In this document: positions 42,795 through 52,359 of the stretch, one piece after another
Numbering within the stretch: the first letter of the stretch is position 1
Layout of the letters: every line of letters begins with the position of its first letter
NCBI GenBank assembly: GCA_009841255.1
Contig: VXMD01000083.1
Span: forward strand, 124,001-188,000
Reading direction: 5' to 3'
DNA from: Candidatus Poribacteria bacterium
GTDB taxonomy: Bacteria > Poribacteria > WGA-4E > WGA-3G
DNA length: 64,000 bases
Translations under genes and position numbers: made by a program
Notes under the pieces: model-generated
The model's input: the letters and a program-made list of their open reading frames with translations, nothing else
Told to the model about the DNA's origin: nothing
Databases searched by the model: none

Positions 42795-42824
42795 TTGAAG
42801 TAACTGTATACATAGTGCTATAAT
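42795..42824 (+). promoter_or_regulatory. Sigma-70-type promoter of the VWA-domain gene
   Basis: TTGAAG (42795-42800), 18-base spacer, TATAAT (42819-42824). The -10 is perfect; the leader would be about 50 bases. Confidence 0.65.
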
Positions 42825-42880
42825 AATTTCTGGACTCGCGGACAGTACCTGAATAAATTACCAAGGCAGGTAAAATCGAA

Positions 42881-43960
42881 ATGAAGGTCCTCCTGAAAAA
42901 AAACATCCCAAATGCCCTTCTCATTTCTATTGGGTTTCATATTCTCCTGATGATGCTACTTGGGACCTTATATAAACAAAGACTCGATTGGCAGCCCAAA
43001 CCGGTCACGGAGTTTGACATCGTCAAGATTCGATTACGGGGTTCCGTGCGTCCACTGAAAAAGATTCGCCACCTGCCACTACAACCCTCTACAATTCCTG
43101 AAAATATGCAACAGATGGAGACAGTTGAGGTGCAACCCCCCGCGCTTCAGACATTAGCAGCACCCGTATCGCATCAAGACGCTACCGTCGAACTGCAAAC
43201 ACCCGAACTTGCCGCTACTGTCCAAGGCGAACATACCTACGGAAAGGGGTTACGGGCTAAACCTGTATCAGGATTAGGCAGTAGTGGCACAGGGGGTGGA
43301 GTGGGTTCACGTATCTCAGGTAATGGAAAAACTGGGGGTACCACTCGAGGCTTTTTAGGCGGGATGAATGATCAACCCGCTTCCGACATTGGAGGATTAA
43401 CGCTGCCTGATCTGGCACTCACCAAGGTCGGAAAACATATCGTCGCAAACCGTAGCTCCGACCTCGTTGACATCGTCTTTGTTATTGATGGTAGCGGGAG
43501 TATGAAAAACGATGTTGCCGCAGTGCGTGAACACCTCAGTGCTATGACGGATCTCTTCGACAGGGCAAATATGGACTTCACAATCGGCATCGTTACCTTC
43601 CGAGCTGGCACAGGATACGGTTTACTCGGTTTTGACTTTGAGGTGATCCCTCAAACGCGCTCCGTCTCCCAGATTAAAAAGGTGCTGGCACAATTGAAAT
43701 TCCGTGGAGATGAGAACGGCCTGGACGCACTCATCCGAGCCGCTGATGAAGTGAAATTCCGAGAGGACGCTGAGGTCCATTTCATATTTGTCACAGATGA
43801 ATACGTAAGCGGGGCATACTCTTCAATAGATGTGATGGTAAAGATGAAAACTGCTAAAATCAAGGTAGATGTTATCGGACGCGATGAACCGTTTCAGAAG
43901 TTTATTGCAAAGAGTACAGGTGGTTTATGGCTACCGATTTCAAGTCTCACGATCCAGTGA
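42881..43960 (+). CDS. Membrane-anchored von Willebrand factor A domain protein with TonB-like N terminus
   Basis: 359 residues. One membrane helix at residues 12-31 (ALLISIGFHILLMMLLGTLY) and a Pro/Gln-rich periplasmic stretch resemble the N terminus of TonB/energy-transducing proteins. A Gly-rich linker (about 125-165) leads to a VWA domain at about 190-355, with the metal-ion site D-G-S-G-S at 203-207 (IVFVIDGSGSM) and FIFVTDEYVSG. There is no TonB C-terminal domain. VWA domains bind partners through Mg2+. Its own promoter lies upstream and the glycosyltransferase follows 28 bases downstream. Confidence 0.82.
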   Translation: MKVLLKKNIPNALLISIGFHILLMMLLGTLYKQRLDWQPKPVTEFDIVKIRLRGSVRPLKKIRHLPLQPSTIPENMQQMETVEVQPPALQTLAAPVSHQDATVELQTPELAATVQGEHTYGKGLRAKPVSGLGSSGTGGGVGSRISGNGKTGGTTRGFLGGMNDQPASDIGGLTLPDLALTKVGKHIVANRSSDLVDIVFVIDGSGSMKNDVAAVREHLSAMTDLFDRANMDFTIGIVTFRAGTGYGLLGFDFEVIPQTRSVSQIKKVLAQLKFRGDENGLDALIRAADEVKFREDAEVHFIFVTDEYVSGAYSSIDVMVKMKTAKIKVDVIGRDEPFQKFIAKSTGGLWLPISSLTIQ

Positions 43961-43988
43961 AACTACACTCAAATAGCAGGGATAACTG

Positions 43989-45527
43989 ATGCACAAAAAG
44001 GATAAACACTACGCTTTGGGATTGGCGTTTCTTTTCCTGGGTGTCAGTGCGTTTACCGCCAGCCACCATGAAATGTGGCGCGACGAGATTCAGGCATGGC
44101 TGATCGCCCGGGATAGCGGTTCCGTCTTTGAACTTTTCGCGCATCTCAAATATGAGGGACATCCGGGCTTGTGGCACTTGTGTCTTATGCCACTCACGCG
44201 CATCACGCACTCCCCGGTCATTATGCAGGTGTTCCACCTCCTGATCGCCGGGATTGTCGTTTATCTCTTCGTTCGATACGCACCTTTCAATCTTCTCCAG
44301 AAATTCCTTTTCTGTTTCGGTTACTTCGTTCTCTATGAATACGCGATTCTGGCGCGAAACTACGCCCTCGGACTTCTACTGATAATCGTTTTCTGCATCT
44401 TATTCAAGGCACGTTACAAACGCTTTATTTGGGTGGGCTGTGTGCTATTCCTTCTGGCACATACGAGTGTTCACGCTTTAATTCTCACTATAGCCATAGG
44501 CGTCGCACTCTGCTGCGAATACGTTTGCCACTGCTGCCGTCTCAACCCATTTATCCAAGAGGGCGAGACGACTGCAGATAAACGAGCCGTCTGGATCGGG
44601 TTCGTTCTCATAGGGATCGGTATCACAACATCGGTTTTGCAACTCAATCCACCACCCGATACAGGGTTCGCTGTGGAATGGAAGTTTGCCTATGAATCGG
44701 AAGAGTTCAGCAAAGTTATCCACCTCATTTCTCGGGCATTTCTTCCCATTCCCGAATTCTCGCTTAATTTTTGGAACAAGCACCAATTAGAAACCTACAT
44801 GCTCTTCCAATCCATTCAAATCCCGCTCTGTTGCCTTCTGATGCTTTGCGGCGTGCTATTATTCCTCAAGCGTCCGACTGCCCTTCTGATATATCTCGTA
44901 GCGATGTTTGGACTTTTAGTATTTTTCTATATCAAGTATTACGGTAGCATGCGGCACCACGGATTTCTATTTATCACACTCCTAATGACGGGTTGGATTC
45001 ATAAAGACTGCTCTGAGATAGATCTTCGATCCAAAATTCTCAACGAATTACCGCAACGGCTGTTTTCTGTGTTTTTCACCTTCATCTTTATCTGTCATTT
45101 CATCGGGGGTATAACCGCCACTGTATTGGAGCACCGACACGTCTTCTCTTACGGGAAACATGTCGCTGAATATATTAGCGCAAACGACATGCAAGATATG
45201 CAGATGGTCGGCGAGATAGATTATGCTGCCAGCACTATCGTCGGATACCTCAAAAAAGATGAAATTCATTACGTACACGGCAATCGTCCAGGCTCTTTTG
45301 TCAGATGGGACAACGTCCGCATGCCCGATGTCGATATTCCGGATCTCCAAGTCATTGAGGTGGCTAACGCCCTGCGGCCCCAAACATCTCAGGATATTCT
45401 CATTATCATGAACCGTCCTCTGGAACCGGAATTGATTGCACAGCATAACCTTAATCTCCTAACTGAATTCATAGGTTCAATCGTTGATGACGAAGGCTTC
45501 TATCTCTATTTAATGCCAGCACCGTGA
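43989..45527 (+). CDS. GT-C-type membrane glycosyltransferase-like protein
   Basis: 512 residues with about ten hydrophobic segments. The first loop contains HHEMWRDEIQAWLIARDSGS, the acidic D-E motif after the first membrane helix typical of GT-C enzymes, which use lipid-phosphate sugars. KYEGHPGLWHL follows. The last about 110 residues are a soluble domain (ADIDYAAS-like beta/alpha stretches). The acceptor is unknown. It is distinct in sequence from the second GT-C protein at 53887 although of the same length. Confidence 0.72.
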   Translation: MHKKDKHYALGLAFLFLGVSAFTASHHEMWRDEIQAWLIARDSGSVFELFAHLKYEGHPGLWHLCLMPLTRITHSPVIMQVFHLLIAGIVVYLFVRYAPFNLLQKFLFCFGYFVLYEYAILARNYALGLLLIIVFCILFKARYKRFIWVGCVLFLLAHTSVHALILTIAIGVALCCEYVCHCCRLNPFIQEGETTADKRAVWIGFVLIGIGITTSVLQLNPPPDTGFAVEWKFAYESEEFSKVIHLISRAFLPIPEFSLNFWNKHQLETYMLFQSIQIPLCCLLMLCGVLLFLKRPTALLIYLVAMFGLLVFFYIKYYGSMRHHGFLFITLLMTGWIHKDCSEIDLRSKILNELPQRLFSVFFTFIFICHFIGGITATVLEHRHVFSYGKHVAEYISANDMQDMQMVGEIDYAASTIVGYLKKDEIHYVHGNRPGSFVRWDNVRMPDVDIPDLQVIEVANALRPQTSQDILIIMNRPLEPELIAQHNLNLLTEFIGSIVDDEGFYLYLMPAP

Positions 45528-45694
45528 TAAGGCCCTTCTGGCAGGAGCAACCTCCGAATCCTGACGCTTATCGTAAAGCCACAATTGCATGTGCGCCTAC
45601 TGATCCGTGCGGTTAGGTGAAAGGCCCTACCGGGGAAAGGATGCTGTCTTGGGCTTATTGAAAATTGAATGCTCTGATAAGCAAAACTTTTTGC

Positions 45695-45723
45695 TTGACA
45701 GAATCTGCAAGAAGTGCTACCAT
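45695..45723 (+). promoter_or_regulatory. Sigma-70-type promoter of def
   Basis: TTGACA (45695-45700), 17-base spacer, TACCAT (45718-45723). The perfect -35 box and ideal spacing compensate for a weak -10. Confidence 0.6.
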
Positions 45724-45777
45724 AATTGAATGTTGTTTTCGTCGGAGATACACTAAACACGGAGAGCGTCCTAACAC

Positions 45778-46377
45778 ATGCCGAAACGTAAAAGAAAGCC
45801 CAGGAACGCCGATGCTTCGGACGTGAATGGAGAAGATAACTTAGTCCTGCGTGAGACAGCCCCCTTGCAACTGCGCTACTACGGCGACCCAGTTCTTCGC
45901 AAAAGAGCCGAACCGGTTGCAGAGATCACAGAAGCAGAACTCCAGTTCGCTGAACAGATGTTCGTGACGCTCGAGGCTATAGGTAACGGCATTGGACTTG
46001 CTGCAACGCAAGTCGGTGTTTTGAAGCGGATCATCATCATTAATATCGGTGAAGTTGACGACGAAGTATATGAACCGCTGGTGCTGTTTAACCCCGAAAT
46101 TCTCAGTGCTGAGGGAGAAATTGTTATCGAGGAAGGATGTCTCAGTATCCCCGATGTGACGGCTGATGTGAAACGTCCAGAACGAATCGTCGTTGAGGGA
46201 ATTAATGCCCAGCGTGAATCCATCCGTATTGAAACTGATGGCTTATTCGCACGCGTTTTGCTACACGAAATAGATCACCTCAACGGGGTCCTTTTTATTG
46301 ACCGGATTAGTGGATTAAAGCGTCGTCTGCTGAGTGACGAATTGCTGAGACTGCAACAGGCGCAGCGACCTTTTTAA
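45778..46377 (+). CDS. def: Peptide deformylase
   Basis: 199 residues. Removes the formyl group from nascent proteins. All three metal-site motifs are present: GIGLAATQVG (71-80), EGCLSIP (119-125, metal Cys) and HEIDHLNG (163-170, two His ligands and the catalytic Glu). The N terminus has a basic, charged extension of about 25 residues before the domain. The end of the gene is a 13-base tandem duplication (GCGACCTTTTTAA twice), the first copy supplying the stop. No fmt gene follows. Confidence 0.95.
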   Translation: MPKRKRKPRNADASDVNGEDNLVLRETAPLQLRYYGDPVLRKRAEPVAEITEAELQFAEQMFVTLEAIGNGIGLAATQVGVLKRIIIINIGEVDDEVYEPLVLFNPEILSAEGEIVIEEGCLSIPDVTADVKRPERIVVEGINAQRESIRIETDGLFARVLLHEIDHLNGVLFIDRISGLKRRLLSDELLRLQQAQRPF

Positions 46378-46394
46378 GCGACCTTTTTAAAAGT

Positions 46395-46425
46395 AGTAGG
46401 TACACGCCGGATGGGCGTGCCTACT
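46395..46425. terminator. GTAGG...CCTAC hairpin after def
   Basis: AGTAGGTACACGCC, loop GGAT, GGCGTGCCTACT: two 6-bp stems separated by a 2-base bulge. It has no T-run, so it is either an intrinsic-like attenuator or one of the dispersed GC-rich palindromes. Confidence 0.45.
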
Positions 46426-46444
46426 GTTACATGTTGAGCAGTTT

Positions 46445-47278
46445 ATGTCAAAACAGAAACTTGAACCTATTCTACAAACAAAACTGGACCGCCTCTATAC
46501 GTGCTTGCGGACGTATGAGAAGGTCATCGTCGCATTTTCTGGTGGCGTTGACAGCACATTTCTGGCAGAGGCAGCACAACACGCACTCGGTGATAATGCG
46601 CTTGCCGTTACTGCCATTTCGGACTCCTATCCGATCCGAGAAATGCGAGCCGCGCAAGACATTGCTAAGCAGATTGGGATCCGTTTTGAAACCGTTCACA
46701 CGCAAGAATTAGATCTGGAGGGCTACGCCAGCAATCCGACGAACCGGTGCTTTTTCTGTAAGACCGAGCTGTTCGATAAATTACGTCCCATCGCCGAAAA
46801 ATATGACGTGGGAACGATTGTTTACGGCGCAATTCCAGACGATGTCGGTGACCATCGCCCAGGGATGGATGCTGCGAAACAGATGGGTATCCAAGCCCCC
46901 TTGATCGATGTGGATCTGACGAAAGCAGAGATTCGCCAGATTTCAAAGGTGTGGAACCTTCCAACATGGGACAAACCCGCATTTGCCTGTCTCTCCTCAC
47001 GGTTTCCTTATGGCATGCGTATCACCCGTGAACTCCTGCGACAGGTGGATGCCGCCGAGCAATTTCTTTACGATTTAGGCATCCGTCAATTCCGAGTTCG
47101 ACACCACGGCGATCTCGCACGCATTGAACTCGAAGCGGAAGAGATCGCGCGGATGCTTTCAAAAACCGTGCGCCGTGACATCAGCACGCACTTCAAAACA
47201 CTCGGATATACGCATGTCGCGCTCGATCTGCAGGGGTATCGTTCCGGGAGCCTTAACGAGGGGGTCACGACTTCGTAA
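46445..47278 (+). CDS. larE: LarE-type sulfur transferase (nickel-pincer nucleotide cofactor synthesis)
   Basis: 277 residues. PP-loop ATPase SGGVDS at 32-37, SDSYPIREM after it, and three conserved cysteines: C102 and C105 in NRCFFCKTELF and C182 in FACLSSRFPYG. LarE adds sulfur to a nicotinate-derived dinucleotide for the nickel cofactor of lactate racemase. Proteins with a single Cys sacrifice its sulfur, while three-Cys members (described for Thermotoga maritima LarE) bind a [4Fe-4S] cluster and can turn over. This one has the three-Cys pattern. larB, larC and larA are not in the window. The GlcF-like gene begins 3 bases downstream. Confidence 0.88.
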   Translation: MSKQKLEPILQTKLDRLYTCLRTYEKVIVAFSGGVDSTFLAEAAQHALGDNALAVTAISDSYPIREMRAAQDIAKQIGIRFETVHTQELDLEGYASNPTNRCFFCKTELFDKLRPIAEKYDVGTIVYGAIPDDVGDHRPGMDAAKQMGIQAPLIDVDLTKAEIRQISKVWNLPTWDKPAFACLSSRFPYGMRITRELLRQVDAAEQFLYDLGIRQFRVRHHGDLARIELEAEEIARMLSKTVRRDISTHFKTLGYTHVALDLQGYRSGSLNEGVTTS

Positions 47279-47281
47279 TAT

Positions 47282-48616
47282 ATGTCCAACCAACAAACAC
47301 AATCGCTTATCGGCGTAGAGACCTTTAGTTGGAAGAAGTGGGATGCTTGCACACACTGCGGACTTTGTCTGCCAACCTGTCCAACCTACCGAGAATTAGG
47401 ATTAGAAACGGATTCACCAAGGGGTAGATTATACCTCATGGGAAGTGCCTTCAAGGCTGAAGATGCTACTCCACTCAACGAGGAATGGTCAGAATATATT
47501 TATAGGTGCTTAGACTGTCGGGCGTGTGAAACCGCCTGCCCTTCCGGCGTTCACTTTGGAGAACTGCTTGAGGAGGCACGCGCTATTTATGAACAGAATG
47601 CACCCCGTTCAGCGGCTTACCGATTCTGGACGAACCTTGTCTTTAAACAAATTTTACCCAATAAAGAACGGTTGGACTTAATTTTTGAACTGATGTGGCT
47701 CTACCAGAGACTCGGTCTCCGATGGCTCGTTCAAAAAACGGGTATTCTGAAGCTGATGGGACAACTCGGGCAGATGGAATCATTACTCCCGAAGATCCCA
47801 CCGCCACAATTGAAATATACGATACGCGACATTACACCTGCTGAAGGTGAAACCCGATATCGTGTCGGATTCATACCCGGATGCATTATGAATCAAGTCT
47901 TCACAGAGACAAACGTCGCAACTATTCGGGTATTAGCACAGAATGGCTGTGAGGTCGTCACCCCACGCCAGCAGACCTGTTGTGGAGCGTTACACCTTCA
48001 CAACGGCGTGCGAGATGTCGCCTCATCTCTCGCGAAGCAGAACATTGATGCATTTGAAACAGAAAACTTAGACGCGATTATCATCAACTCCGCCGGTTGC
48101 GGTGCGACGCTTAAAGAATACGAGGCACTTTTAGAGGGAGATGCGGCTTACGCCGAGAAGGCAGAACGGTTCAGCCATAAGATGCGAGACATCAGCGAAT
48201 TCTTAGCAGAGATTGAGATGGTCGCACCGACAGGAAAAATCGAAAAACGCGTTACCTACGATGAACCGTGCCATCTCCTTCATGGGCAAAGCGTTCAGAC
48301 ACAACCGCGTAAGGTTCTTCAAACGATACCCGGGTTGGAGTTGATTGAATTAACCGAATCCGAATGGTGTTGCGGGAGTGCGGGGATCTATAACATCACA
48401 CAACCGGAACTATCACAGGAAATCTTGGAACGGAAGATGGCACACATCGCTGAAACCGATGCGGACATCGTCGCGACAGGAAACCCCGGTTGTCTGCTCC
48501 AGATTCAACTCGGCATTCAAAAACACGGATTATCGATGAAAGCAATGCATCCTGTGAATCTCTTAGACTATGCTTATCGGGATATCCCTCCAGAGGATTT
48601 TTTGCCTGATCAATAG
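47282..48616 (+). CDS. GlcF-like Fe-S subunit of glycolate/lactate oxidase (two 4Fe-4S, CCG domains)
   Basis: 444 residues. Two ferredoxin-type [4Fe-4S] motifs near the N terminus, CTHCGLCLPTCP and CLDCRACETACPSG, are followed by two cysteine-rich CCG domains (FIPGCIMNQVF ... TCCGALHLHNG and YDEPCHLLHGQ ... WCCGSAGIYN). It passes electrons from a flavoprotein 2-hydroxyacid dehydrogenase to the membrane quinone pool. GlcD and GlcE partners are not adjacent. Its coupling to larE, 3 bases upstream, fits a link to lactate/2-hydroxyacid metabolism. Confidence 0.88.
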   Translation: MSNQQTQSLIGVETFSWKKWDACTHCGLCLPTCPTYRELGLETDSPRGRLYLMGSAFKAEDATPLNEEWSEYIYRCLDCRACETACPSGVHFGELLEEARAIYEQNAPRSAAYRFWTNLVFKQILPNKERLDLIFELMWLYQRLGLRWLVQKTGILKLMGQLGQMESLLPKIPPPQLKYTIRDITPAEGETRYRVGFIPGCIMNQVFTETNVATIRVLAQNGCEVVTPRQQTCCGALHLHNGVRDVASSLAKQNIDAFETENLDAIIINSAGCGATLKEYEALLEGDAAYAEKAERFSHKMRDISEFLAEIEMVAPTGKIEKRVTYDEPCHLLHGQSVQTQPRKVLQTIPGLELIELTESEWCCGSAGIYNITQPELSQEILERKMAHIAETDADIVATGNPGCLLQIQLGIQKHGLSMKAMHPVNLLDYAYRDIPPEDFLPDQ

Positions 48617-48637
48617 GGAAGGTTATAGAAACATATA

Positions 48638-49216
48638 ATGTTTTTATCAGACAAAGATATTATCCAATATATGAACAAGGGGAAAATTAAAATCTCCCCC
48701 GCGCCCGACTTGGAAACACAACTTGGCAGTTGTTCTATCGACTTCAGATTGAGCAACACCTTTCGTGTGTTTGAGCATAGCAAATACCCATACATCGATC
48801 TACGTGCAGAGATTGATACCAATGACCTGATGCGGAGGGTTGATGTTCCTGATGGAGATGCCTTCACGATGCAACCCGGTGAGTTCGTCTTAGCAGCAAC
48901 GAAAGAGACACTTGAATTAGCAGACGATGTCCTGGCACGGCTTGAAGGCAGAAGCAGTTTGGGGAGACTCGGCATTATTGTCCACAGCACCGCAGGACTC
49001 TTTGATCCGGGTTGGATCGGCATTCCGACCTTAGAGTTAGGGAATCTCGGTCGCATGCCGGTCAAGTTATACCCCGGTATGCGGATCTGTGCGTTCACTT
49101 TTGCGCAGCTTTCTTCCAGTGCCCACGTGCCGTATCAGCTCAAACCTGCGAACAAATATGCGGGGCAAGACGGTCCAGAGACGAGCCGTTTTGCCAAAGA
49201 CATAGAATTCTCGTAG
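48638..49216 (+). CDS. dcd: dCTP deaminase
   Basis: 192 residues. Converts dCTP to dUTP on the way to dTTP. LETQLGSCSIDFRLSNTFRVF, LARLEGRSSLGRLGIIVHSTAGLFDPGWIGIPTLELGNL (with the catalytic Glu just before the R-S-S-L-G motif), and MRICAFTFAQLSS are typical. Trimeric enzyme of the dUTPase superfamily. The start lies 21 bases after the GlcF-like stop. Confidence 0.92.
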   Translation: MFLSDKDIIQYMNKGKIKISPAPDLETQLGSCSIDFRLSNTFRVFEHSKYPYIDLRAEIDTNDLMRRVDVPDGDAFTMQPGEFVLAATKETLELADDVLARLEGRSSLGRLGIIVHSTAGLFDPGWIGIPTLELGNLGRMPVKLYPGMRICAFTFAQLSSSAHVPYQLKPANKYAGQDGPETSRFAKDIEFS

Positions 49217-49751
49217 GAGCGACCGTACAGTCGCAATCTTGGTAGAAGTGGTCTTTAGCTCGGGACTCGAAGATCAGGCGATCACGATGATCGTGATGGC
49301 GTGTCTTCGCAGTTGCGCGCAAAAAACGGGCAATGCCATGCCTAATAATTTGGCAATATCTTGGAATGTGCATTGTTAGGCGTGAAAAAAAAGATCGTGG
49401 CAGTAACACGTTTATGCTGCCCTTCTTGCTTTGTCCCTGTGTCTCGTGATTTCACACGAGAATTAATCACCTATTTTCGTCGACAAACATTATCTTATGC
49501 TCGTCAAAGTCGATTGGCATAAATTTTGCTTAACCATTCAGTAAGACACTCGTCAAGTGGTATGAGTTGCACGTTCAGTTGACGAAGTTAGGACATTTTT
49601 CTGAGTAATTGAAACGGGTTTTAAGACGACTAAGCCTTTCGTGCCACGTCCGCTTACACCGTTTTATCAGATTATAGTCTCGGTCCCTGGATCGAGAGAG
49701 TTTTGATAGTAAGTTTCGGCCTCAACTTAGCCGGAATTAGGAGGATATGTA
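49217..49751 (+). other. Long leader/spacer upstream of glnA
   Basis: 535 bases without a gene. Seen in it: GTAGGAGCGACCGTACAGTC (49214-49233), a hairpin with arms ATCACGA/TCGTGAT near 49277-49293, a shorter CGTG/CACG inverted pair near 49446-49462, and a sigma-54-type promoter at 49514-49531. No tRNA or conserved riboswitch was recognised. Confidence 0.6.
49514..49531 (+). promoter_or_regulatory. Sigma-54 (-24/-12) promoter candidate upstream of glnA
   Basis: TTGGCATAAATTTTGCTT has GG at 49516-49517 and GC at 49528-49529 with exactly 10 bases between, matching the T-T-G-G-C-A-[CT] and T-T-G-C-[AT] halves of the consensus. It would give a leader of about 210 bases. It fits nitrogen control of glnA, but no NtrC site was recognised. 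Confidence 0.6.
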
Positions 49752-51167
49752 ATGACACCAAGTGAGGTGGTTGCACTTGCAAAAGACAATGATATAAAGA
49801 TAGTCGACCTGAAATTCATGGATCTGCCGGGGATGTGGCAACACTTCTCCATGATGGCAGACGAGCTGACCGAAGACCTATTTGAAGAAGGTGCGGGTTT
49901 TGACGGTTCAAGTATCCGTGGTTTCCAGGCTATTAACGAGAGCGATATGTTGCTCTTTCCCGATCCGACGACTGCCCTTATTGATCCAGTCTGCAAGGTG
50001 CCGACGTTAAGTATTACGTGTAACATCAAAGATCCGATCACGTTGGAGAACTATACGCGCGATGTCCGACACATCGCACAAAAGGCAGAGGCGTATCTCC
50101 AATCCACCGGAATTGCGGATACAAGCTACTGGGGTCCTGAAGCAGAATTTTATCTCCTGAACGACATCCGCTACGGACAGAATCAGCATTCCGGTTTCTA
50201 TTCCGTCGATTCTGTTGAAGGCAGTTGGAATTCGGGGCGAGAAGAGAACCCGAACCTTGGGTACAAACCGCGCTACAAAGAGGGTTACTTCCCGGTACCG
50301 CCATCCGATACACTCCAAGACCTCCGCTCCGAGATCTGTCTCAAACTTATAGAAGCTGGCGTTGATGTGGAAGTTCACCACCACGAAGTGGGAACCGCAG
50401 GACAAGGCGAAATCGATATCCGTTTTGGAGAGTTAACCGAGACTGGCGATAAGATTGCGTTGTATAAGTACATCATCAAGAACATGGCGCGTGCCAATAA
50501 CCTCGTAGCGACTTTCATGCCGAAACCGCTTTTCCAAGACAACGGTTCCGGGATGCACGTCCACCAAAGTCTCTGGAAAAACGGGAAGAATATCTTCTAC
50601 GATCCACAGGGATATTCGCTGCTGAGTGAGGATGCCCTCTATTACATCGGCGGCTTGCTCACGCATGCCCGCTCACTCTGTGCAATCATCGCCCCAACAA
50701 CCAACTCTTACAAACGGTTGGTCCCAGGGTATGAAGCACCCGTGAACATCGCCTACTCGCAACGGAACCGTAGTGCATGTGTCCGTATTCCCGTCTACTC
50801 AAAGAGTGAGAAGGCGAAACGGGTCGAATTCCGCACACCGGATCCGTCCTGTAATCCTTACCTCGCCTTCAGCGCACTGCTCATGGCAGGACTTGACGGC
50901 ATACAGAACCGCATCCATCCAGGCGATCCACTGGATAAAGATCTCTATGACCTTGAGCCCGAAGAACTCGCCGACATCGAGTCCACGCCAGTGTCCCTCG
51001 GCGATTCCTTGGATGCCTTAGAGGAAGACCACGAATATCTCCTGAAGGGCGATGTGTTCACCCAAGACGTTTTGGATGTCTGGCTTGATTACAAACGTGA
51101 AAATGAAGTCGATGCAGTCAACATGCGACCGCATCCGTATGAATTCTTCCTCTATCACGACATTTAG
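49752..51167 (+). CDS. glnA: Glutamine synthetase type I
   Basis: 471 residues, the GSI-beta size. Makes glutamine from glutamate, ATP and ammonia. GAGFDGSSIRGFQAINESDMLL, WGPEAEFYLL, EVGTAGQGEIDIRFG (metal-binding Glu and the N-A-G-Q-x-E site), GSGMHVHQSLWKNG and RNRSACVRIPVYS are conserved. LYDLEPEELADI near residue 397 has the Tyr adenylylated in the E. coli enzyme. AGGAGG stands 8 bases before the ATG. The P-II gene follows after a 200-base spacer with hairpins. Confidence 0.97.
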   Translation: MTPSEVVALAKDNDIKIVDLKFMDLPGMWQHFSMMADELTEDLFEEGAGFDGSSIRGFQAINESDMLLFPDPTTALIDPVCKVPTLSITCNIKDPITLENYTRDVRHIAQKAEAYLQSTGIADTSYWGPEAEFYLLNDIRYGQNQHSGFYSVDSVEGSWNSGREENPNLGYKPRYKEGYFPVPPSDTLQDLRSEICLKLIEAGVDVEVHHHEVGTAGQGEIDIRFGELTETGDKIALYKYIIKNMARANNLVATFMPKPLFQDNGSGMHVHQSLWKNGKNIFYDPQGYSLLSEDALYYIGGLLTHARSLCAIIAPTTNSYKRLVPGYEAPVNIAYSQRNRSACVRIPVYSKSEKAKRVEFRTPDPSCNPYLAFSALLMAGLDGIQNRIHPGDPLDKDLYDLEPEELADIESTPVSLGDSLDALEEDHEYLLKGDVFTQDVLDVWLDYKRENEVDAVNMRPHPYEFFLYHDI

Positions 51168-51180
51168 GTCGTGTGAACTC

Positions 51181-51280
51181 GGAAGTCGCGCGATCACAAC
51201 GGTCGTGTTCTCACTGCGAAGCAGTGCTTCCACAGAGGTTTGATAAATCACTCTATAGGGCGGATTCTCATATCCGCCCA
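51181..51280. repeat. Hairpins between glnA and the P-II gene
   Basis: CACTGC-GAA-GCAGTG (51212-51226) lies within a larger GGAAG...CTTCC fold and is a possible attenuator. A second perfect stem, GGGCGGAT (51258-51265) with ATCCGCCC (51272-51279), has arms shared with 51721 and 9240. Confidence 0.6.
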
Positions 51281-51322
51281 CCGCACTCGTAAGGGCACAG
51301 ATTGCAAGCCCTGATTGAATAG

Positions 51323-51706
<384 letters not shown>

Positions 51707-52145
51707 CTTTCTATTCATGTAGGGGCGGATGTCTTTTATATCTGCCCCTCCTTCCATACCAATTTATTAGGACATACCCTTGCCCCTATCCTATCCGATC
51801 TTTACCTATCACTGTTCTCTCTTCCCATTTTCTATCTGTCCTCAAAATTAATTTTTCTGACTCAAGAAATTTTATTCGATATTAACTGGACTTTGAAGAA
51901 AGAATCAATGTAAAACAATCCTTTTTCGTCAAAACCGCGTATTTTTTGAAATTGACAAATTGACTTGACAAAAAAGAAACTAAAGTTTAGAATGTATTAG
52001 AAGTTGAATAGAAAAGGGTTTTTGATCGCAAGACCTATTATCTACTCTACCCTGTAGAAATGTTAGAAGAAGTATTTCTGATAGAATAGTTTGAACCGAT
52101 CGACATACTTTCACACTCCCTCATTTTCAGAAAAGACAATCTATA
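51707..52145 (+). other. Gene-free, A/T-rich stretch with palindrome and promoter
   Basis: 439 bases. AGGGGCGGAT (51721-51730) pairs with ATCTGCCCCT (51741-51750) through a 10-bp stem with one G-U pair, 14 bases after the P-II stop. A strong promoter lies at 51965-51993. Nothing else was recognised. Confidence 0.65.
51965..51993 (+). promoter_or_regulatory. Strong sigma-70-type promoter
   Basis: TTGACA (51965-51970), 17-base spacer, TAGAAT (51988-51993), in A/T-rich surroundings. It would drive the small envelope-protein genes from 52146 with a leader of about 145 bases. Confidence 0.75.
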
Positions 52146-52328
52146 ATGCGGAAAAAGATTTTGATAATTGCTATCGCAGCACTTTTGATGCTGGGATTTT
52201 TGCCGATATCGTTGGATATTGTATCACCACCGGAAGCCGAAGCAGGCAAGTTCCACATTGAGTGCGATTGGATAATTGAGACCAACGCTATATACTTATT
52301 CTGTTGGTGGGAGACCCACGACCACTAA
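52146..52328 (+). CDS. Small secreted or membrane-anchored peptide, 60 residues
   Basis: Not recognised. A signal sequence (MRKKILIIAIAALLMLGFLP) is followed by PPEAEAGKFH, a probable cleavage region after A-E-A, leaving a mature peptide of about 27 residues rich in Trp and His with two Cys (CDWIIETNAIYLFCWWETHD). A disulfide is possible. The strong promoter upstream and a hairpin just after the stop support it as a real gene, but there is no clear ribosome binding site. Confidence 0.55.
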   Translation: MRKKILIIAIAALLMLGFLPISLDIVSPPEAEAGKFHIECDWIIETNAIYLFCWWETHDH

Positions 52329-52359
52329 TAGCAAAACCCAGTAGTAACCTGTATAGAAG

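Noticed and set aside
49217-49751. A tRNA, glutamine riboswitch or small gene in the long spacer before glnA
   Set aside because: No cloverleaf, no recognisable riboswitch core and no credible reading frame could be seen; only hairpins and the sigma-54-type site.
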